Assembly: GCF_947496855.1 (NCBI RefSeq)
Contig: NZ_CANMED010000007.1
Coordinates: 310,001 to 374,000, forward strand
Direction: 5' to 3'
Origin: an uncultured Aquimarina sp.
GTDB taxonomy: Bacteria; Bacteroidota; Bacteroidia; Flavobacteriales; Flavobacteriaceae
Length of the DNA: 64,000 bases
The position numbers and the translations under genes are program-made. Of the stretch, positions 1-9,555 are shown in pieces (positions within the stretch are counted from its first letter, which is position 1; each line of letters starts with the position of its first letter). Under the pieces are notes generated by a model. That model worked only from the letters and a program-made list of their open reading frames with translations, did no database searches and had not been told where the DNA came from.

Positions 1-1156
1 GAAGATTAAAAACCATAATAACAATCACCAAAATAGTAATCAATATCTCTAGAGTTAATGCTTCTTTTAATGTCCCTAAGGTTTCTTGAATCAATTCAGT
101 TCTATCGTAGAAAGGAACTATTGTTAACTGAGAAGTACGACCATCTTTAAGAATTTTGGTAGGCAATCCTGAACTTAGTTCATTGATTTTATCCTTTACA
201 TTGGTGATTACTTCCATAGGGTTTGCTCCATATCGAGCTACTACTACTCCCCCTACAACCTCCGCTCCTTCTTTATCTAGAATACCACGTCTAGCGGCTG
301 GTCCAAGAGAGACTTTTGCAATATCTTTTATTCTAATTGGTGTATACTCTTCAACACCCACAGTAGCATTTTCTATATCAGCAATAGATGTAACATATCC
401 TAAACCACGAACCAGATATTCTGCCTGATTAACCTCAAGAGTTTGAGCTCCGATATCACGATTACTTTCTTTTACTGCTTTTACAACATGATGTAATCCA
501 ATATTATATTGCTTCATTAATTCTGGATTTACATCTACCTGGTATTCCTTTACGTATCCTCCAATCGAGGCTACTTCAGAAACTCCATTAGCTGAGGATA
601 AAGCATATTTAACATAATAATCCTGAATACTTCTCAACTCATGCAGGTCCCAACCACCAGTTACCTTTCCTTGATCATCTCGCCCTTCTAACGTATACCA
701 GAATATTTGACCTAAGCCGGTTGCATCAGGGCCTAAAGATGGAGTTACCCCATTAGGTAGTAATCCGTTGGGTAATGAATTTAGTTTCTCTAAAATACGG
801 CTGCGACTCCAATAGAACTCTACATCTTCTTCAAAAATGATATAAATACTAGAAAACCCAAACATAGAAGAACTACGAATGGTTTTTACTCCAGGAACTC
901 CTAATAAGGAGGTAGTAAGTGGATATGTAATTTGATCTTCAATATCTTGTGGAGATCTTCCAGACCATTTCGTAAAGACTATCTGTTGATTTTCTCCAAT
1001 ATCAGGAATTGCATCAACTGCTACCGGATCATTAGGCAAAAAAAACAGATCTGATTGAAAAGGCGAATGGATGAGTCCCCAACCTATTAAAATCAGCAGC
1101 AATAAAACTGCTATGAACTTGTTTTCGATTAAAAATTTAATGCTTTTATTGAGCAT
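1..1156 (-). CDS. CusA/CzcA family heavy-metal RND efflux transporter, N-terminal part (truncated by window edge)
   Basis: Minus-strand translation from the ATG at 1156: MLNKSIKFLIENKFIAVLLLLILIGWG...DPVAVDAIPDIGENQQIVFTKWSGRSPQDIEDQITYPLTTSLLGVPGVKTIRSSSMFGFSSIYIIFEED..., typical of CzcA/CusA. Open to base 1, so absent from the ORF track. Confidence 0.93.
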   Translation of the reverse strand, partial: MLNKSIKFLIENKFIAVLLLLILIGWGLIHSPFQSDLFFLPNDPVAVDAIPDIGENQQIVFTKWSGRSPQDIEDQITYPLTTSLLGVPGVKTIRSSSMFGFSSIYIIFEEDVEFYWSRSRILEKLNSLPNGLLPNGVTPSLGPDATGLGQIFWYTLEGRDDQGKVTGGWDLHELRSIQDYYVKYALSSANGVSEVASIGGYVKEYQVDVNPELMKQYNIGLHHVVKAVKESNRDIGAQTLEVNQAEYLVRGLGYVTSIADIENATVGVEEYTPIRIKDIAKVSLGPAARRGILDKEGAEVVGGVVVARYGANPMEVITNVKDKINELSSGLPTKILKDGRTSQLTIVPFYDRTELIQETLGTLKEALTLEILITILVIVIMVFNL

Positions 1157-1278
1157 ATATAATAAGATTTAGTCAACTATTAATTGAAATCAGTTGTATT
1201 CTTTATGTTAGAAACAACATCTCTTTAACACAAATAACCGTATAAATTACTTTTGTTAATCAATAATAATAAACTAAA

Positions 1279-1695
1279 TCAAATCAAGAAAGTCTCGTGT
1301 AGAATGAGAATATCTGTAACCCGTTCGGGTGGAGAATATTCTTTAGAAATCAAGTGCTTTTCTTCTGGCAGAGAAAAGAGATTTACATAAGAATGTATAT
1401 ATGATATAATGAACCCTTGTTGAGAAAAATCTATTTGATCAAAAGAAACTTTAAGTTCATCCTGTCCTTCCAGAACAATAATCTCATCTTTACAACAAGA
1501 TTTTTTCTGCATTCGTACGCTTTGATCATCAGAATGACTCATCATGTTCATTCCACAATCTTTGGCTTTAGAAAACACAGCAACATCAACCAAAAAACGC
1601 CCACAGTAATGTTTTTCCACAGTAAACGAAAACGTAGAAAGTAATACTAAGCAAGCTAATAATATTGACGTTATTTTCTGAAAAACTTTTTTCAT
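1279..1695 (-). CDS. Small secreted Cys-containing protein, HYC_CC_PP family-like
   Basis: 138 aa with signal peptide; motifs EKHYCGR, KKSCCKDE and SPPER in order; adjacent to a metal RND pump on the same strand. Confidence 0.75.
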   Translation of the reverse strand: MKKVFQKITSILLACLVLLSTFSFTVEKHYCGRFLVDVAVFSKAKDCGMNMMSHSDDQSVRMQKKSCCKDEIIVLEGQDELKVSFDQIDFSQQGFIISYIHSYVNLFSLPEEKHLISKEYSPPERVTDILILHETFLI

Positions 1696-1833
1696 TTACA
1701 AACAAAAATACGTAATATTTATAGAATCGTGATTTTTTTGCGTTTTCCTTAGAAATTTTTAACAAAACAATACCATTCTAAAAAACCCTCATTTTTAAAT
1801 ATTTTAAATACTTTTGCCGAAAAATTGTAAGGA

Positions 1834-2289
1834 ATGCTATTTGAAAATTTAAAACCTAAGGTTGTTAACATCCTTAAAAATGAAGACAACCCTGTCACTG
1901 ATAGATTACATCAAGTTTGTCAATTGCTGAATGATACGATTGAATACTATGATTGGGTTGGTTTTTATTTCAAAAATGGTGATAAAGAAGAGCTAAAATT
2001 AAGAACATACGTTGGTGAGGAAACTGATCATACTATTATTCCATTCGGAAAAGGGATTTGTGGTCAGGTAGCAGTATCTAATGAGAACTTCATAGTTCCT
2101 GATGTTCAGGCTCAGGACAATTATATTGCTTGTAGTTTTACGGTTAAATCAGAAATTGTTATTCCATTATTTAAAAATGGAGAGAATATCGGACAAATAG
2201 ATATTGATTCTGAAACTCCAGATCCGTTTACAGAAAAAGATGAACGATTTCTGGAATTTGTGAATCAGGAAGTAGCTAAAATTATATAA
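1834..2289 (+). CDS. GAF domain-containing protein (free-methionine-R-sulfoxide reductase-like)
   Basis: 151 aa; DWVGFYF...PFGKGICGQVAVSNENFIVPDVQAQDNYIACS...EIVIPLF...GQIDIDSETPDPFTEKDERFLE, typical GAF/fRMsr-like. TACTTTTG -7-like box at 1809-1816. Confidence 0.85.
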   Translation: MLFENLKPKVVNILKNEDNPVTDRLHQVCQLLNDTIEYYDWVGFYFKNGDKEELKLRTYVGEETDHTIIPFGKGICGQVAVSNENFIVPDVQAQDNYIACSFTVKSEIVIPLFKNGENIGQIDIDSETPDPFTEKDERFLEFVNQEVAKII

Positions 2290-2712
2290 TTAGTAGAATT
2301 TCTATAACTATAAAGAGTAAAGATCTATTGATTGTTCTTTAATTGTTTTTATTGCTCGCCCTACAGTAACATCACGCTGAGGGCTTACAAACATTTCATA
2401 ACCTACCATAAATTTTCATCTATAGCAGTGGGCAAAAAAATCCATTATTATAATCAGTATGTTCACCAAGAAAATTAACTATTCCTAGAGAATAAACAAC
2501 CAATTATAACGTAAAACCTTTTACAAAACTCTCATTTTTTGTCATTTTTTGAACATAGTTTGATAGATAGTATTTAAACAAATACCGATTTTAATTTTAA
2601 AGTTCAGACAAACATAATAAATGTGTTTTTTACATTTACTGTTGATAGTGTATTTTTTATTAATTTGCATCCAAATCCATTTTCGGGATAATAAAACCTG
2701 TTAACTGACAGC

Positions 2713-3399
2713 ATGAACTCATACCAAGAAAAAGATAAATTTTATGTTGCCGTTGATTGTATCATTTTTGGATTTGAAGAAGGAAAATTAAAGTTGTTAG
2801 TTTTTAATCGAAAATTAAACCCTTTTAAAGATTCATTATCTCTTATCGGAAGTTTTGTGAAAATCGGAGAAAGTGTTTCTGACGCCTCAAAAAGGATTCT
2901 AAAAGAATCTACTGGCCTTCAAAATGTATATATGAAAGAGTTAAAAACATATAGTTCTGTAGATAGAGACCCCGGATTCCGTTGTATATCAATTGCTCAG
3001 TATGCTTTAATACGAATTAATAAGTACATAAAAAACACAGTTAAGGAAAACCAAGCAACATGGTTTGACATAGATATAATTCCCAAATTAATTCTGGATC
3101 ACAATCTTATGGTATCCAATGCTCTAAAAAGAATTGAAGAAATTGCAAGATATAAGCCTATCGGTTTTGAACTTTTACCAGAAAAATTCACTATCCCACA
3201 GCTACAGTCATTATACGAGGCTATTTATAGAAAATCATTAGACCCTAGAAATTTTCGAAAAAAAATACTTTCTTTTGATGTAATCATCAAACTAGAAGAA
3301 AAAGACAAAAGCAGTTCTAAAAAAGGTGCTTATCTATATAAATTTGATCATACCAAATATCAAAAACTACAAGAATCTGGATATAATTTTGAAATCTAG
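2713..3399 (+). CDS. NrtR-type transcriptional regulator (degenerate Nudix domain plus C-terminal winged helix)
   Basis: 228 aa; Nudix-like N-terminus (VAVDCIIFGFEEGKLKLLVFNRK...GSFVKIGESVSDASKRILKESTGL) and C-terminal FELLPEKFTIPQLQSLYEAIYRKSLDPRNFRKKI, typical of NrtR-like regulators. Confidence 0.85.
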   Translation: MNSYQEKDKFYVAVDCIIFGFEEGKLKLLVFNRKLNPFKDSLSLIGSFVKIGESVSDASKRILKESTGLQNVYMKELKTYSSVDRDPGFRCISIAQYALIRINKYIKNTVKENQATWFDIDIIPKLILDHNLMVSNALKRIEEIARYKPIGFELLPEKFTIPQLQSLYEAIYRKSLDPRNFRKKILSFDVIIKLEEKDKSSSKKGAYLYKFDHTKYQKLQESGYNFEI

Positions 3400-3442
3400 T
3401 ATTTAAGCTTAAATTTATAGACCGTAGAATTCACAATTAAAT

Positions 3443-4459
3443 ATGTCATCGTTACTTCAAAAAATATACGACCTTCAGGATATAAATACATTATCGAAGC
3501 ACGAACAAATCGTTAACGGGATTATAAATGCAATTGACTCTGGAGTCCTAAAAGTAGGAGACAAATTACCTTCTATTAATGAAATGGTAGCATCAGTGGG
3601 ATATGCAAGAAAAACATTTGTAAAAGCGTATACCGAATTAAAAGAACGCGGACTAGTAGAATCTAAAAACCTTAAAGGGTATTATATTATTAGCGAAGAA
3701 ACTAATGTTAAATTAAAAGTGGCATTAATTTTATTTGCGTTCCATAGTTTTCAGGAAGATTTTTACAATACTTTTAGAAAAGAACTTGGTGAAAAATACC
3801 ATATTGATATTTTCTTTCATCACAATAACCTTACTTTACTTAAGACAATAATAGATAATATATCTCGTAAATATGGTATGTATGTTATAGCACCAATCCA
3901 AGAAAAAGAAGTTTCATCTATGATGAAACAAATACCTTCTGACCGACTATTAATTGTCGACCGCTATCTAAAAATGTCCAAAGACTATTCCTATATTTCT
4001 CAAGAATTTGAAGAAGTAACATATCAAAAACTGGTGGAGCTTACTACCTACATAAAAAAATACAACAGATTCGTATTATTTTTTAAGAAAAATTCTGATT
4101 TCCCTCCCGAAATTTTAAACGCTTTTAACCGCTACATATCTGACTACGATATTAATGGTGAGGTAGTAGATAGTTATGAACCTAATACATTGACAAAAAG
4201 CACGGCATACTTTTCTATTAGTGACACACAACTTTGGAAAGTTCTAAAAGATGCCCGGAAAATGGAATACCGAATTGGTTCTGATATTGGTATCCTAGCA
4301 CATGATGATAACATCGTAAAAGAAATTGCTTTTGGCGGAATAACAACAATTTCTACCGATTTTACGCAGATGGCAAAAAAAGCGGCTCATTTCGTTAAGG
4401 AAGGAAAGCCTATTCAAGAAATCGTTCCTACATACTTAAGACAACGCAATTCTCTTTAG
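3443..4459 (+). CDS. GntR family transcriptional regulator with sugar-binding-protein-like effector domain
   Basis: 338 aa; N-terminal GntR wHTH (IVNGIINAIDSGVLKVGDKLPSINEMVASVGYARKTFVKAYTELKERGLVESKNLKGYYI), then a periplasmic-binding-protein-like domain. Confidence 0.88.
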   Translation: MSSLLQKIYDLQDINTLSKHEQIVNGIINAIDSGVLKVGDKLPSINEMVASVGYARKTFVKAYTELKERGLVESKNLKGYYIISEETNVKLKVALILFAFHSFQEDFYNTFRKELGEKYHIDIFFHHNNLTLLKTIIDNISRKYGMYVIAPIQEKEVSSMMKQIPSDRLLIVDRYLKMSKDYSYISQEFEEVTYQKLVELTTYIKKYNRFVLFFKKNSDFPPEILNAFNRYISDYDINGEVVDSYEPNTLTKSTAYFSISDTQLWKVLKDARKMEYRIGSDIGILAHDDNIVKEIAFGGITTISTDFTQMAKKAAHFVKEGKPIQEIVPTYLRQRNSL

Positions 4460-4649
4460 CAATATCTTGCTACTTCAAAGTTCTAACATATTTATATAAA
4501 AACCGATTCTTCTACACATTATAATTTTGTGCTATACACTACAAAATTCTTGTTTTAATAATTTCACAATTTTTGTATTGTTTATCTACCATATTTCTAT
4601 TTTTACAACCTCCTAACTAACTATTACATAAAAATTTATAGTTTTAAGC

Positions 4650-4679
4650 TTTGATATAAAAATAAATATTCTACATTTG
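4650..4679 (+). promoter_or_regulatory. Predicted Bacteroidetes-type promoter upstream of PUL-1 susC (TTTG-N18-TACATTTG)
   Basis: TTTG at 4650-4653 and TACATTTG (TAnnTTTG) at 4672-4679, about 87 nt upstream of the SusC ATG. Confidence 0.5.
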
Positions 4680-4765
4680 CATTGTAGCATAGAGTATCAT
4701 AGCATAATAAAATACTCTTATCTAACTTCAACTCAGAAAAAACTATTAACAAACACACAAATCAT

Positions 4766-7700
4766 ATGAAGCGAAAAATATTTAATCGTATCATGATGTT
4801 ACTCATTGGCCTAACAACCACCTTTGTTAGCGCACAACAAACGGTTTCAGGAACGGTAAACGAGCCAAATGGTCCTTTACCCGGAGTTAACATCCTAGTA
4901 AAAGGGAATGATAATGGTACTACCACAGATTTTGATGGCAAATACACCTTAAATAATGTAGCCGATAATGCCATCTTAATATTTAGTTATGTTGGTTTTA
5001 TTACGGCAGAAGTGCCTCTAAACGGTAAAACCATTCTAGATATTACACTTCAAGAAGATGCTGCCGCTCTTGATGAAATAGTAATTGTTGGGTATGGTTC
5101 ACAATCCAAAAGAGATGTTACGGGAGCTATATCTCAAATTAAATCAGAAGATATAGCACAAGTTGTTACGGCAAACCCAACCTCTGCATTACAAGGTAAG
5201 CTCGCAGGAGTTCAGGTAGAAACTGCAGGTGGTGCACCTGGTAGTCCTGCGAATGTTTTTGTACGTGGGGTAAGCTCTTTAACTAATTCTTTTCCTTTAT
5301 ACGTAGTTGATGGTGCTATTTCTGATAATATAAATTTCTTAAATGCTAAAGACATTGTGAATCTTCAAGTGTTAAAAGATGCGACATCTGCAGCAATATA
5401 TGGTTCTCGTGCCGCAAATGGAGTTATTATAGTTACTACCAATAGAGGTAAACAAAATTCCTCTCCTACAGTAAATATTGATATACGAAGTGGGGTTAAC
5501 ACACAACCAAAAAAACTTGATTTACTTAATGGTCCTGAGTATATCGCATTTCTTAATCAACGTAGAGTTAATGATGGTCTTGATGGAAACATCCCTGATC
5601 CAGGAATCAATACAGATTTTCAAGATTTAAGTGTAAACTCAGGTACAATTCAAGATTTTGGATTTAATATATCTGGTGGTGGAGAAAACTCAAAATACTT
5701 TTTTAGTGCAAATTATTATGATGAAGAAGGCTTATTAATAAGTGAAGAATTTAACCGTAAAAATGTACGTTTAAACAGTGAGTTCAAAATAGGTAGACTT
5801 AAAATTCAAGAATCTTTCGGGTTTTCTGAAAATAGATTTACTCGTAATAATGCATTTGGAAACCAAGGAGGTACTGTACCTATTATTCGTCCTTTTGCTC
5901 CAGAAAATGAAGGTGGATTTGAGGCTATTAGTGATCCTATTTTTGGAATTGGAGGAACTAATAAATTTGCAAACGCACAATTAGTAAATGATCAGAATAC
6001 GGAACGTAATTTTCTAGGCAATATGAATTTTTCATATGAAATTATAGAAGGACTTACTGCTAAGCTCAACGTAGGTGCTGAATACACCAATTTTTATAGA
6101 AATACATTTCAACCCACTTTTTTTCAAAGTAATATAGATAGTGAAACTAATGCAAATCCTCTCAATGATCTTACTGAGGTAAGAGGAGAACGTTATGCCA
6201 CAAATGTAGAACCCACTCTTAACTATAAAAAAGGTATTGGAGCACATAATTTTGATGTTCTTATAGGGAGTGCTCGCCAGGACATTACAACAAATACAAT
6301 TGCAATTTATGCAGAAGGACTGCCAAGTAATAATATTACCAATATAGCACAGTTTACTGATAATATTATAAACTCAGGTGGAGGACGTTTTGATAATAAG
6401 CTTTTCTCGTTTTTTGGGCGTATAAACTATAATTATAGCCAAAAATATTTATTTACAGCTATCGTACGTCGAGATAAAACCTCTCTTTTTGCAAGTGGTT
6501 TTAATACAGGCACATTTCCTTCTTTCTCTGTTGGATGGGTCATTAGTGATGAAAATTTCTTTAACAAAGACGGGATATTTAATTCCCTTAAGTTTAGAGC
6601 TGGATATGGAGAATTAGGATCCCAAAATGTAGATCCTTTTTCGAATCAATCAGTTGTAGAACCTAATTCTCCTATTACCGTTGGTGGTTCTTCCGGACAA
6701 ATTCCAGGATTTGCAATTACAAGTTTAGTAGATCCCACATTAAGTTTTGAAACATCAAAAACCATCAATTTTGGTTTAGACACTTCACTATTAGACAATA
6801 GTTTAAAACTAAGTCTAGATTATTTTAACAGAGATAATGAAGATGTAATTCAAGCTGTTGCTATTCCAGATTCTAATGGATCTGTAAATCCTGTATTTCA
6901 AAACGCATCCTCTATTAATAATAAAGGTTTTGAATTTGAAGCAGCATATAGTTATGACAAAGGCGATGACTTAACCTTCAATATAGGTTTTAATATTTCT
7001 GCGATCCAAAATGAGTTAACTGATTCTCCAAACCCTATTGTAGGTCCTTCATATAATGAAGAAGGACTAAGAGCAAATCGGTTTGAAGTTGGACAACCTT
7101 TGGGGTTTTTCTTTGGATTTACGACAGATGGAATTTATAATGATCAAGCGGAAATAGACAACGATCCTTTTCTAGCTAATGATCCAGATCGAAGAGCATT
7201 ACTACAACCAGGAGATTTTAGAAGGATAGACATTAATAATGATGGTAGAATAAACGATGAAGATCAGACTTATTTGGGCGATCCAACACCAGATTTCACA
7301 TATGGTATTAACCTTTCTGCAAATTATAAAAATTGGGATATTGGAGCCTTCTTTAATGGAGTCCAAGGAAACGAAATTTATAATGTTACCAAATTCTTTG
7401 GATATTTCTTCTTGGACGATAATAAACTTGGGATTGTAAGAGATGCTTATACTCCTGCGAATCCAAATACAAATCTTCCTCGTGTAACTACACAAGATAA
7501 TGCAGGAAACCAACTTCCGTCTGATTTCTTTGTAGAAGACGGTTCCTTTTTCCGTCTTAAAACACTAGAAATCGGATATAATTTTAATGATTTTATAGGA
7601 AAAAAATGGGTCTCTAATGCTAGGGTATTTGCAAATGTTCAGAATGTATTTACTATTACAAATTATTCTGGATATGATCCCGAAATAGGATCCAACAATA

Positions 7701-7837
7701 GTGGATTAGGAACTAATCGTGGTTTCTTTGGTTTTACGCCATTAACTAGCGCCGATTCTGTTTTTGACAGAGGCCTTGATGTGAGGGCGCAACCGAGACC
7801 TCGTACTTTTACAATCGGGATACAAATGTCATTTTAA
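4766..7837 (+). CDS. SusC/RagA family TonB-linked outer membrane protein (PUL-1)
   Basis: 1023 aa; signal peptide, CarboxypepD_reg-like domain (VSGTVNEPNGPLPGVNILVKGNDNGTTTDFDGKYTL), DEIVIVGYGSQSKRDVTGAI, plug (YVVDGAI...VLKDATSAAIYGSRAANGVIIVTT), C-terminal beta-barrel F. Confidence 0.97.
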   Translation: MKRKIFNRIMMLLIGLTTTFVSAQQTVSGTVNEPNGPLPGVNILVKGNDNGTTTDFDGKYTLNNVADNAILIFSYVGFITAEVPLNGKTILDITLQEDAAALDEIVIVGYGSQSKRDVTGAISQIKSEDIAQVVTANPTSALQGKLAGVQVETAGGAPGSPANVFVRGVSSLTNSFPLYVVDGAISDNINFLNAKDIVNLQVLKDATSAAIYGSRAANGVIIVTTNRGKQNSSPTVNIDIRSGVNTQPKKLDLLNGPEYIAFLNQRRVNDGLDGNIPDPGINTDFQDLSVNSGTIQDFGFNISGGGENSKYFFSANYYDEEGLLISEEFNRKNVRLNSEFKIGRLKIQESFGFSENRFTRNNAFGNQGGTVPIIRPFAPENEGGFEAISDPIFGIGGTNKFANAQLVNDQNTERNFLGNMNFSYEIIEGLTAKLNVGAEYTNFYRNTFQPTFFQSNIDSETNANPLNDLTEVRGERYATNVEPTLNYKKGIGAHNFDVLIGSARQDITTNTIAIYAEGLPSNNITNIAQFTDNIINSGGGRFDNKLFSFFGRINYNYSQKYLFTAIVRRDKTSLFASGFNTGTFPSFSVGWVISDENFFNKDGIFNSLKFRAGYGELGSQNVDPFSNQSVVEPNSPITVGGSSGQIPGFAITSLVDPTLSFETSKTINFGLDTSLLDNSLKLSLDYFNRDNEDVIQAVAIPDSNGSVNPVFQNASSINNKGFEFEAAYSYDKGDDLTFNIGFNISAIQNELTDSPNPIVGPSYNEEGLRANRFEVGQPLGFFFGFTTDGIYNDQAEIDNDPFLANDPDRRALLQPGDFRRIDINNDGRINDEDQTYLGDPTPDFTYGINLSANYKNWDIGAFFNGVQGNEIYNVTKFFGYFFLDDNKLGIVRDAYTPANPNTNLPRVTTQDNAGNQLPSDFFVEDGSFFRLKTLEIGYNFNDFIGKKWVSNARVFANVQNVFTITNYSGYDPEIGSNNSGLGTNRGFFGFTPLTSADSVFDRGLDVRAQPRPRTFTIGIQMSF

Positions 7838-7858
7838 AAACAAAAAAAAGAATACGAT

Positions 7859-9448
7859 ATGAAAACCATTAAAAAATTATTCCCCTTCATAATGTTATTA
7901 CTTTTTGTAGTAATTTATTATAGCTGTAACGAAGAAGACCTTAACATCTCAAATCCAAATAATGTAGCAGAACCTGCATTTTTTCAGTCTGAGAATGACT
8001 TTAGACTAGCCGTAAATGGCATGTACCATTCAATAACTGCGGTACTATTTTGGGGGCGGGTTATTCACACAGGTGCTATGCTACGATCAGACGCCTACAA
8101 TGTAATCCCATTCCAACAAAATACAACTATGTCTACGTTAGAAGGACAGCCCGGTATTTCCAGATGGGCAGTAGACCTTTATCCTCAACTATATCAATCT
8201 ATAGCTAGAGCTAATAGAATTATTGAAGAAGATACAGAAAACGGAGTACTATCCGGAGAGGTTCAAAACGAAATTTTAGGGCAAGCACATTTTCAACGTG
8301 CATTCTGTAATTGGTATTTACTTAACCTGTTTGGAACTGCTCCACTTGTTATGCAAACACCCGATACGCAAAACCCAGAAGAATTTTTTCCTTTTAACGC
8401 AACACCGACAATGTTTAATGAGGCAATTATTGCAGATCTTACAGAAGCAGTAAATAGACTCCCACAATCTTGGGGGCCTAATGATTTAGGACGTCCTACT
8501 AGAGGAGCTGCACTCGCTTTACGTGGGAAAACCTACCTATATATGGAAGATTGGCCAAATGCAATTACAGATTTTACAGAAGTAACTACACTAGGATATT
8601 CTTTACTTCCTTCAGGTAGTTATAGAGATAATTTTTCATCTAACTCTTCTTTAGAAAATAATTCAGAATCTGTATATGAACTTCAATATGTAGGACAAGA
8701 TAATTTTGTTTGGGGAGCAGATTCACCACTTACAGGATCTCAATCCAATTGGTATATTGATTATTCTCCTCCGCATATAAGTTTAGATCAAGGACATGTT
8801 ATAAACCCACATATTCTTCAAGTTTTTGAAGATAATGGAGATACTGTAAGAAGAAATACAACCATTGCCTTTGATTATCCTGGAGCAACTGGATATGGAG
8901 GCGCTCCATTTGTAGAAGATTTTGCTCCAAGTATTGAAGTTGCCGAGAACCTAGGAGTTCCAGCTATATTCTCTAGAAAATACGCAGGTTTAGATGAAGG
9001 TTTATCAAGCGCAGAAATTCCTGGTTTTGGACATACGTTGGGAACGAACTGGAGAATCATTAGATATGCTGATGTATTATTAATGTTAGCCGAAGCTCTT
9101 AATGAAGATGGTGCCACGGCAAATGCCATTCCCTTTATCAATCAGGTTAGAGAACGTGCGCAGATTTCACTATTGCCCAACACATTATCCAAAGAAGAAA
9201 CAGAACAAGCTATTATAGATGAACGGGTCATGGAATTGACTGGCGAAGGGCATCGCTTTTTCGATTTAGTACGTTGGGAATTAGCGGATGATATATTAGG
9301 CCCTAGTTCTACCGTAGCAGGAGGTCGTCATCCTAAATCTCTGGCAGGACCAGCAGCTGTATTTACTACCGGACAAGATGAATTTTTATGGATTCCTTTA
9401 CCAGAATTACAAGCCAACCCTAACTTAAACCAGAATGATGGATACTAA
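7859..9448 (+). CDS. SusD/RagB family nutrient-binding lipoprotein (PUL-1)
   Basis: 529 aa; lipoprotein signal (LLLFVVIYYSCNEED), RAFCNWYLLNLFGTAPLV, WRIIRYADVLLMLAEALNE, ERVMELTGEGHRFFDLVRW; directly after SusC. Confidence 0.96.
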   Translation: MKTIKKLFPFIMLLLFVVIYYSCNEEDLNISNPNNVAEPAFFQSENDFRLAVNGMYHSITAVLFWGRVIHTGAMLRSDAYNVIPFQQNTTMSTLEGQPGISRWAVDLYPQLYQSIARANRIIEEDTENGVLSGEVQNEILGQAHFQRAFCNWYLLNLFGTAPLVMQTPDTQNPEEFFPFNATPTMFNEAIIADLTEAVNRLPQSWGPNDLGRPTRGAALALRGKTYLYMEDWPNAITDFTEVTTLGYSLLPSGSYRDNFSSNSSLENNSESVYELQYVGQDNFVWGADSPLTGSQSNWYIDYSPPHISLDQGHVINPHILQVFEDNGDTVRRNTTIAFDYPGATGYGGAPFVEDFAPSIEVAENLGVPAIFSRKYAGLDEGLSSAEIPGFGHTLGTNWRIIRYADVLLMLAEALNEDGATANAIPFINQVRERAQISLLPNTLSKEETEQAIIDERVMELTGEGHRFFDLVRWELADDILGPSSTVAGGRHPKSLAGPAAVFTTGQDEFLWIPLPELQANPNLNQNDGY

Positions 9449-9502
9449 ATTATAATATTAGTAATTGTTTGATTGTAGTAATGTTTTTATTGTTTTAGTC
9501 AG

Positions 9503-9536
9503 CCAAGCAAACCTTCCCTTGGGTTTGCTTGGTTTT
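9503..9536 (+). terminator. Hairpin (terminator/attenuator) between PUL-1 susD and the VCBS gene
   Basis: Perfect 11-bp arms CCAAGCAAACC (9503-9513) / GGTTTGCTTGG (9522-9532), followed by TTTT. Confidence 0.65.
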
Positions 9537-9555
9537 GAAAATTAACACCATCTTT

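Noticed and set aside
156-428. 90-aa plus-strand ORF
   Set aside because: Antisense to the CusA/CzcA coding region running off the left window edge.
1417-1644. 75-aa plus-strand ORF
   Set aside because: Antisense to the HYC_CC_PP-like gene, which has a clear signal peptide and motifs.
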